A stretch of DNA of 64,000 nucleotides from Amborella trichopoda (Eukaryota; Streptophyta; Magnoliopsida; Amborellales; Amborellaceae). Below, one piece after another: positions 56,610-64,000 of the stretch; within the stretch, counting starts at the first letter, position 1; the number at the start of each line of letters is the position of its first letter. The notes below the pieces were generated by a model. It was given only the letters and a program-made list of their open reading frames with translations, did no database searches and was not told the origin of the DNA. The DNA lies in assembly GCF_000471905.2 (NCBI RefSeq), contig NW_006499435.1:1143018-1207017 (forward strand), read 5' to 3'. The position numbers were made by a program, and so were the translations under genes.

Positions 56610-57820
56610 CACATCGTAGATTTATTGAGAGCATAAAATGAAACAACAACAATATTAACAAGAACTAATTAGCAAATAACAAGAACTGTGAACCAAGATA
56701 TAAAATTATGCTTCAAAGGAAAAAAAAAAACCCAATATAGGATTGACGTTAATTAAAAGAAAATGCAAAGTCCCAAATATATAAAATAGTGGTCCATCCA
56801 CAATGCTATGTTGTATACTCTAATGAAATAAAAAAATAACAAATAAAATATAAAATTAATAAAACTTCTATATACAAAAAAATCTAAAACCAAAATGCTT
56901 AAGCAAATTTAAATCTCTCGTTGAATTCCTAACGACCTAAATCTCTAATATTCTTTACTCTCTCTCTTGCTCTTTATAAAGACGCCATGGGTTTAAAGAA
57001 AAAAATAAATTTTCATTAAGTTACTCTTCCTCCATTTGTACCTATTATTTTGAAATATACGATTATTTTGATTATTTTTTTGAGGAATATATTGCTTGTA
57101 TTTTTTTTTAAGGGAAGTCATCGATTAAATTTTTTATAGAATTTTTTGTTAGACAAAAGTTCTTAATTTACTCCCAATGTTAATATACTTATGAGTAAGC
57201 CAAATGTTAATATGCTTATGAGTAAGCCAAAATTCAACAATATTAAGTTAATTAAGAAATAAAATTATAAGGAAGAAGTTTTTTAGAAATTTTTTTTTTT
57301 GAATAAAACATGGATTTATATTGGTTCCATTAAAAAAACATGATTTTTTTAAGATCTTTTGAAAAACTCAGAGTTATTAACATATTTTAAAAAATTCTGA
57401 AGATCTTTTGAAAAACTTAGAGTTAACATATTTAAAAAAATTCTATTTCAAATAGAGACTTGCTAACCATGCTTACAACTACCCATTTCGAAATTTAAGA
57501 TACAAGAATGATTGTGATCTCCATATAATAAATGGTCTCTTCGTAAACAGTCCCTTAAAATTTTAAAATGCTTAAGATTTCTTTAATTTGCCACGGATAG
57601 AATTGAGATATTATCATGCTTGCATCAATCGAATTTTTTTCTTAAATGTGTGGCATCCCAACCAAACTAAATTCCTATATGTAATGAAAAATTAAATAAG
57701 TAGTTTTAAAGATTGATGTCTTGTATTCTAAAAAAAAAGATCTCTCGAGATAGAGTCAAAAGGACAACTCCGAAAGTCCGTATATGGGATTCGATATATC
57801 TGAGACTCGATATATATTCG
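56610..57820. other. AT-rich intergenic DNA
   Basis: A/T runs and short duplications (TTTGAAAAACTCAGAGTTA-type at 57358 and 57409; TTAATATGCTTATGAGTAAG at 57180-57225). No gene or element recognised. Confidence 0.5.
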
Positions 57821-57867
57821 TACAATGATATTTTGATAATTTGTACCATCTATCTGAGACTCTCGAT

Positions 57868-58155
57868 ATATATTGTTACGATGGGCTTTTAAAGTTAGAA
57901 GAAAAACACAGATATATATATTGTTGCAATGGGTTTTTAAGGTTAAAAGAAAAACGCATATCTCTTTGTAATCAGAGAGATGGAAGAGAGCTATTGTAAC
58001 GTTATTCTTCATTGCCAGTAAAAAAGCTCTCATCTCTTGTTGCGATGAGTTTTTAAGGTTAAAAAAAAAACGCAAATCTCTTTGTTATCAGAGAGAATGA
58101 AAAGAGTTATTGTAACATTATTTTCCATTGCCAGTAAAGAAGCTCTCATATCTTG
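57868..58155. repeat. Tandem duplication, period ~116 bp
   Basis: TTGTTGCAATGGGTTTTTAA at 57921 and TTGTTGCGATGAGTTTTTAA at 58037 head two copies that share ATCTCTTTGT, CAGAGAGA, ATTGTAAC and CATTGCCAGTAAA; a partial third head lies at 57868. Open on the minus strand through the repeat but not protein-like. Confidence 0.85.
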
Positions 58156-58951
58156 TGGACGTAGATACATTGTCGAACCACGTATATATTTACGTTGTGT
58201 TCCTCCTTTTTTGTTTTTGTGGATGGCTTTTTGTTTCCACATGTAGGGCCAGCGGCTCAGACTGCGCCGAAAGAGCTTAGGCCCTTGGCTAGGTGCCTAA
58301 TCTACCCCAAGCTAGTTTGGACAAAGCCCAAACTGAGCCAAGTGAAAAAAAAAAAACCCACACACACACAAATATAAGGCAAAAAGGTCCAAGCACCCTG
58401 GAAATGCCCTCGGGTCAAATTTTGGGGGTCCAGGCCATGCCGACCAAGCCAGGATGGGCTGCCCTACCCACGTCAAAAAGGATCGCATCGACTAAAGTAA
58501 CAACATGTGAAATCCAAACTCCAGACTGTAAAGAAGCTTTTTAAGAATATTTTATCAGTTTTACACATACACAAAAGATACTCTTCAATGTTTTGAAACT
58601 CTCTCTCCAATATTTTGAATTACTTTCCTTCTATCACAATTTATAAATATTTTGCAGCAACCTCTCTCTTCCTTTCTACAGTTCATGATATCAGAGGCTT
58701 CAGTCACAGAAGGACTGGTAACTGTTAAACCCTGTGAGACTCAGATTATCTGTTTTCTTCCTCGAAGAAGTTCGATATCTAAAAACACAGCACCCAAAAC
58801 AAACAAGACCAATACGAGCATCCAAGATTCAAATAGAAAAGGAACATAGAGAAACCGAAGCATAAGCCGTCAGTGATCGATCTTTTGCCTTCACAAACTC
58901 TACCAAAACTCATCTCACAAGGACTCTCTCACTACATACCTGAAAGTTTTC

Positions 58952-61258
58952 TCACTCTGCTGGCTGCTCGATCTCCACATAAGGTCCTTCAAGGTGTTGT
59001 TGTTCGGCTTCTCGCACCTCTTTCTCTGTCTTCCTCCCCTTCTTCGACTTGTAATATAAACTCATGAAGGTCCCAACAGCCCCATACTTCCTCCTGCAAT
59101 GCTCATAGAGAGAAGCATCAAACATGCGCCAAAAGTTCCTCTCACTCAGCTCTGAAACCGCATATTGGGGTTGGAAACCATGGTTCTCAATTAACCAGTC
59201 CTCCATATTGCGAACTGCTGCAACCCCATCGAATTTTTCACCTCTCAATACAGGCCCTGGAGCATAATAAACACCTACATCGGTGTACATTTGAGCATAG
59301 TCTGTATCTCCTTGCCTGTGTGCATGCTCGAACCCGGGCTCTGGATTTACCATCGTCTTGATTGGGAGCTTGTAGAGACGGTGAGGGCACAGCCAGATCG
59401 GGTACAACTGAGGCAAATAAGCGGTAGAAAGGAAAAGTCAAAAGGAGAGAGAGAGAGAGAGAGATTGAATAGTTTCCAATGCAGTGTATTCAAGAAATAG
59501 AATCAGTCATGTTTACTAGTCTACCCAGAGATGCCTTAGAAATTACAATAAACAAAACAAGAAAAAAGTTTAGAATAGGCAGAACCATTTTCCTACAAAT
59601 AAAATGCATGACTGCAGACTGCTACATGTGTGAAAGAAGAAGCGATCCAGTTTGTAGGGTACAAATTGAACTGTTCAGTAGAGTCAACTAACTTAAAAAG
59701 AAATGCTTGATCCATGAAAACCAATATTTATGGTATATGAAAGTACAATTTTGATGATTCATATGAAATACAACTTGAAAACAGGCAAACTCCAGGCAAA
59801 CTCCAAAACACCAATATCAATTATGTATGAAATTCAACTTGAACTAGAGGGAAGAATCCAAACTAACCAACAAAAATTTACTACAAAAAAACAAAAGCCA
59901 ACAAAAATTGAAATATATAATAAACTCCATGGAGGAGAGAGAGAGAGAGAGGTCCCCCAAACAATTTAAACCACAAGGACTTATAGAAGTGACTAAGAAG
60001 AAAAGCATACCTCCATCTCTTTATGAACGAACTCAAGAGCATCCCCGACTTTGTAGAGAGGAACCAGCATATCTTGGATCACATGCATCTCATGATAATA
60101 GTTCCTGATAGCTTCACCCTGAGTAGCCTTAAGGAATGAAACCTTTGGGGGCATCAACCAACCTAGAGTCCACCTGAACCACCATTGATCGGCGAATGGA
60201 AGAATCAACTTGCCCTCCCAATATAAGCACCTGGTATGCCTGTGATAATACTCCCTGGTAGGAATATACTCCACAAACTCGCCCCTGTTAAGTGCAGTCT
60301 CAGCATGCTGATAAAACCACGGCTTAAACCACCACCCCACACTGTTGATCACATTCCCTTTCTTCTCGGCTTCTTCCTTTGAAGCATATCTTCCAGCCAT
60401 ACAAACTGCTTCAGTGGGTGTATAGATCATGGTTTCAACGAAGTCCGGGACCTTTGCATGGTTATCTTGGTCACCATCTCTTGGAGCAAAAGAATCCATA
60501 TAAGCTTGCGCAATGTCCTTCAAATTTCCAACAACTGGGGTATAAGTGAGCTTCATGTACTCTTTAACGTGAATAAGCTTGATTTCAGCGGCAACAAGAA
60601 GTCCCAATGTGCCCTGTGACCATGGGACAGCATAGAAGAGATCAGAGTATTCATTATCCTTTGTGGCCCTGATCAATCGCCCATCAGCAAGTACCAGTTC
60701 AAGGGCAACAACAGTATCGGAGAAAAGGCCATAGAGGTGGGAGCTTCCTTCAATTCCATAGCCATTTATGAGACCCCCAACAGTGAGATCGTCGAGCTCT
60801 GCGACTACAGCTAGAGAAAGATTCATGGGCACTGTAACCCTACTAATTTGGCCCATATCGACCAAGGGTTCGACTCTTGCCACCATTCTTTCTTTATCTA
60901 TCTCGAGAATGTTCCTGAACTCTGAGAGGTCGACTTCAAAGTGTCTAGCGTGCTTGTAATCAACATTTCTCATTCCCACAGCAATCCAAGGTTTTCTAGC
61001 CGTGCAAACAAGGCCATCCTTTGAAGGGTTTCTTTGTTTTAGACGGTTAACAACCTTCTTAACATTCTCATCATGTGCCTTTTGCCGGCGCTCGAAGGAC
61101 TTTCTCTCAGATCTCATGTCACCAAGATAGTGGAGGAAGTAGAAAGCGAACGAAAGGGGTAGGACCACAAAGATGACGATGATCCAGCGAAACTGGACAA
61201 AGTAGTCCACCCAAATCTTCTTCCTTCTTGGCCGGAGGGGCTTCTCTAGGTCTGACAT
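58952..61258 (-). CDS. DWF1: Delta(24)-sterol reductase DWF1/DIM (brassinosteroid and sterol synthesis)
   Basis: FAD-dependent enzyme of the endoplasmic reticulum that isomerises and reduces the sterol side chain (24-methylenecholesterol to campesterol), the entry to brassinosteroids; homologue of human DHCR24. Two coding exons: 61258-60011 and 59407-58952, donor GAG-GTATGC, acceptor TTGCCTCAG, phase 0; 567 aa against about 561 in Arabidopsis. Basic N terminus, membrane anchor at about 23-45 (WIIVIFVVLPLSFAFYFLHY), FAD-binding PCMH domain from about 80 to 250 with the flavin-site run VAELDDLTVGGLINGYGIEG, then the long substrate domain. The C-terminal half in exon 2 has YPIWLCPHRLYKLPIK, DVGVYYAPG and the conserved YKSKKGRKTEKEVREAE end. 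The acceptor CTATACAG 18 bp before the ATG suggests a leader intron. Confidence 0.97.
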
Positions 61259-61890
61259 GGTCCTCGATCAAGCAGCTGTATAGAGAAATATGTGCAGGTC
61301 AAGAAATAACTAATATGGAATCAACAAGAATATTTCGGTTTTATTAAATTTTATGAATGCACTTAAAAATTAAGGGATCTTAGAAGAAAGAAGGATCGAG
61401 GAAAAACCATTTGCAGAGATTATGTGATACCTATTATCAAAATACCACCAAAAATTTCACGATAGAGATGAAGCTACAAGCAGGACCCAATAACCAAATT
61501 TCCAACATAACTTAGATTATAATTCTCAAAAAAAGAAACATAATTTCCACTGTACATTCCTACACATCACACAAGGAGAAAGAACTTATGCTGCAGATGA
61601 TAAAGAGGAACTTATGCTCCAGATGATAAAGAGGATCACTTCCCATCATACACCTTTTTGTCTGCTGGCATGGACCGTGAATGTTTTTCCCCTCGGACTC
61701 CTAATTGGGAAAAACTCCTAATAGGGCATGGGGCATTAAAATATGCCAGCAAGTACCTTAGCTACCACATTTACTGATAGATACTACAAAATAAAAAGCT
61801 GCAAACCACTACAAATACAGACCAAAGGTCAACCGAATCTGGCACTTTCCTAGTAATATCCATCAAAAATTAGCGCAATGATATGATGCC
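61259..61890. other. Probable leader intron of DWF1, proximal part
   Basis: On the coding strand the sequence TTTCTCTATACAG then CTGCTTGATCG precedes the ATG, a good acceptor. The region contains a short direct repeat (GGAACTTATGCTCCAGATGA-like at 61585 and 61609) and no coding frame. Confidence 0.4.
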
Positions 61891-62388
61891 ACGGTTGTAT
61901 CATACTACGACGCAACCACACTTCTAGAAAATCATGTTTTTGGCATTTGTATGACCTTAAATTTTTGTCCACACATTCTCTTCATCCTCATAATCAAATC
62001 CTATGGAAAAAAAAAAAATTCAAAATCAAAATTAGGACACTCCAACAATGAATCTCGACCGTCCATTTAGTGAATTTCAAAATCTAGGCCTTGATAAAGT
62101 TAAAATCACTTTTTCTTTTTTAGCATTGCTAATCTAATGATGATGACGCTATATAAAAATTTTGGAAATAAAAAAATCCTTTTGAGGACTATATCTAACG
62201 TTTTCACTAAAATGGACGGCTTGTATTAATTGGGCTGAAAAAACTATTTGTAAGGCATTTTTTCAAATTTTCTTTTCGTTTGTGATTGTTCGTTAGAATC
62301 AAAAGAGTGTATACTTAAAGATTCGTGTCAAACAAATGTTTCCAACATGGTCTTTGAATGCAATTGCATTATACTACTGTACAACCGT
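61891..62388. mobile_element. ~500-bp inverted-repeat element, copy 2
   Basis: Ends ACGGTTGTATCATACTACGA (left) and, on the opposite strand, ACGGTTGTACAGTAGTATAA (right), sharing ACGGTTGTA exactly. The interior matches 55044-55549. It lies in the probable leader intron of DWF1. No clear target-site duplication. Confidence 0.78.
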
Positions 62389-63770
62389 TCAGAAGATAAA
62401 AGAAAAAGGTTTGAATACTGGACAACTTGTACCACACAAAAAGAGAAATCATCAGCATAAGAGATGGAAATCAAATACACAGTTAGAACAGAAAAAGGAT
62501 TGGAAAGGGGATGAGCTGAAAGAATCAACAAAAAAATTTTACCAATGACAAATTTCAACTAAACAAAATACACTTCTTCTTTTTTCAAGGAATAAAGCAC
62601 ATATCTTCATATATATGATAATTTTTAATGGAATCCAATACGTTTGATGATGTCTAGAATAAAGCAACCCAAAAAGCAGCCACTTTCCAAACGATAGTGC
62701 GGTATTTTACTTTATTTATTAGAAGAAGAACCAAATTGCACAATAAAAAAGAAAAAAAAACTGCTGATTCTCACGACACAATGGCAGCTCCTACGGTTTA
62801 GCTCCAACGTGTCCCAAGATCGAACCCTACATTGTAGTTTTCCTTTTTTCGTTGCCTGTATCAGTGATTTGTATTGCCCCGGGGGAACATATTTAATCTT
62901 CCTCTTTATCAATGCAATGCTAACAATATAAAAAAAAAACTCAAAAAAGCTGACATGCATTGTATTTCATGCCAGACGCTCTAAAGCTGACCAAAAAAAG
63001 ACATGTTATACAAGATACAGTCATAAGCATTTCAGTCAAAAAGCTAAAAGAGACACCACAATAAGGAAATAACTAGATTAAGCCATAGATTACATGGATA
63101 ACTCACAGCATAAAGGTTAGAGAAAACCAATTCAACCACATCATAAAGGAAACATGATAGATCCTAGAATAAAAAAGGAAATGAAAATCTGTAAAAGCAT
63201 TAAAGGAATGGCAAGTACTTTTAACTGAACCTACAGTAAAGCACACGAAAACAAAAGTTCCAAACAAAACATTTTCTTTTACATATAATGGACTTGAATA
63301 AAATTGAAAATACGCACTAGAAATTTATTTTTTAAAAAAGTGGAATGTAGCGAAAAATATCAATACAGATAGATTATTAAAGCTTTCCATGACGCCTACA
63401 TCACCACACTAAGGGAAAAAAGAAAAAAGATAAACAGGATGCAGCAATTTGCAAACCATTAGCAGTAGTGAAGATGCATGAGAAAATAGATGCAGTTATG
63501 GATGCTTCATTTAGTTAACAAAAAAGTATGATTTTTTTTTTAAAAAAAAAAAAAGCAAGAGAAAATGAAGAAAACTACTGCAAAACACTTTTAAAGCAAA
63601 ACATATTATGTGCATATTTGGTTCGCGTGAAATAGTTTTCCCATAGTAAAGTAATTTCCTAAGAAATAGATTTCTTAGATTTAGATTTCACTTTTCTTTT
63701 TTTTTTTCTCATGTTTGGTACTATTGTCTAGATTTCCTATGAAATTGTTTTCTTTCTTCTGGTAAGCTCC
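62389..63770. other. Non-coding, probable DWF1 leader intron continued
   Basis: AT-rich with A/T runs (62747-62760, 63532-63554). The open frame at 62712-62960 has no family likeness. Nothing else recognised. Confidence 0.45.
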
Positions 63771-63955
63771 ACCTCGAGAAAGTCAGAGTGGGGAGAGGCC
63801 TATGACTCGAAGAAACCTAGAAAGAGAGGGGGTTGGGGGGTGGGGAGAGGGGAGAGGGCAAAAGAGAGAAGGCATGAAGAGAGAGAGATAGAGAGAGAGT
63901 GTGTAGGAAGAGAGAGAGAGAGAGTGGGGAGAAGAGAGAGCGTGAGAGGCAAATG
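63771..63955 (-). promoter_or_regulatory. Pyrimidine-rich leader/promoter tract, possibly of DWF1
   Basis: On the minus strand this is a long CT-rich tract (plus strand GAGAGAGAGAGTGGGGAGAA and similar). CT-rich tracts of this kind mark many plant core promoters and 5' leaders, and DWF1 needs a leader exon upstream of its acceptor at 61277. No TATA box was identified; the assignment is inferred from position. Confidence 0.35.
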
Positions 63956-64000
63956 ACCAGTGTTCGCAAAATCGAACCGGAACAGTTAACCAGAAATGGG

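Noticed and set aside
57728-58242. Minus-strand frames with repeated FLLTLKTHCNN-type peptides
   Set aside because: Product of a 116-bp non-coding tandem repeat; unrelated frames continue through the copies.
58240-58545. GC-richer stretch with an 83-codon plus-strand frame
   Set aside because: No family likeness or splice borders; downstream of DWF1 and repeat-like in word use.

Overview
The window is nuclear DNA of a flowering plant. Evidence: genes with GT-AG introns, plant-type orthologues (a plastid YGGT protein of the CCB3 kind, the brassinosteroid enzyme DWF1/DIM, plant Dre2/anamorsin, splicing factor SF3A1), a coiled-coil NB-ARC-LRR resistance gene of the RPS2/RPS5 class, L1 and RTE LINE relics, and AT-rich intergenic DNA full of short inverted-repeat transposons and (GA)n microsatellites. 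I cannot place it below angiosperm from sequence alone. One assembly gap of 20 N lies at 33194-33213.

Layout. 1-868: two exons of an unidentified minus-strand gene running off the left edge. 2640-6906: SF3A1 (+), two coding exons. 7000-14500: gene-free, with tandem duplications and an L1 relic at 10.6-11.9 kb. 14554-18024: an intact single-exon CC-NB-LRR gene (-). 18-33 kb: a TE-rich graveyard with a copia fossil, a broken duplicate of DRE2 (22.8-23.9 kb), nested Stowaway-like/L1 elements, a broken CC-NB-LRR (25.8-26.9 kb), a 698-bp Mutator-like element with long inverted repeats, and the first of three copies of a Mutator-type MITE. 33385-35818: CCB3-like gene (+). 36247-48071: DRE2 (-), seven coding exons, tail-to-tail with CCB3, whose 9.4-kb first coding intron carries an L1 and an RTE LINE; its promoter lies near 50.8-51.0 kb. 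51-58.9 kb: AT-rich intergenic DNA with several MITEs. 58952-61258: DWF1/DIM (-), two coding exons, with a leader that probably extends to about 63.9 kb.

The host genes are independent housekeeping or defence genes, not a pathway cluster: pre-mRNA splicing (SF3A1), pathogen sensing (CNL), cytochrome b6 haem attachment in plastids (CCB3), cytosolic Fe-S cluster assembly (DRE2) and sterol side-chain reduction (DWF1). The most novel material is repeat biology: a three-copy 9-bp-TSD MITE with hairpins at both ends, a longer element with related termini and an internal minisatellite, an L1 nested in a Stowaway-like element whose uninterrupted relative lies just upstream, a LINE/copia junction in one short frame, and a compositionally foreign 340-bp block inside the RTE LINE.
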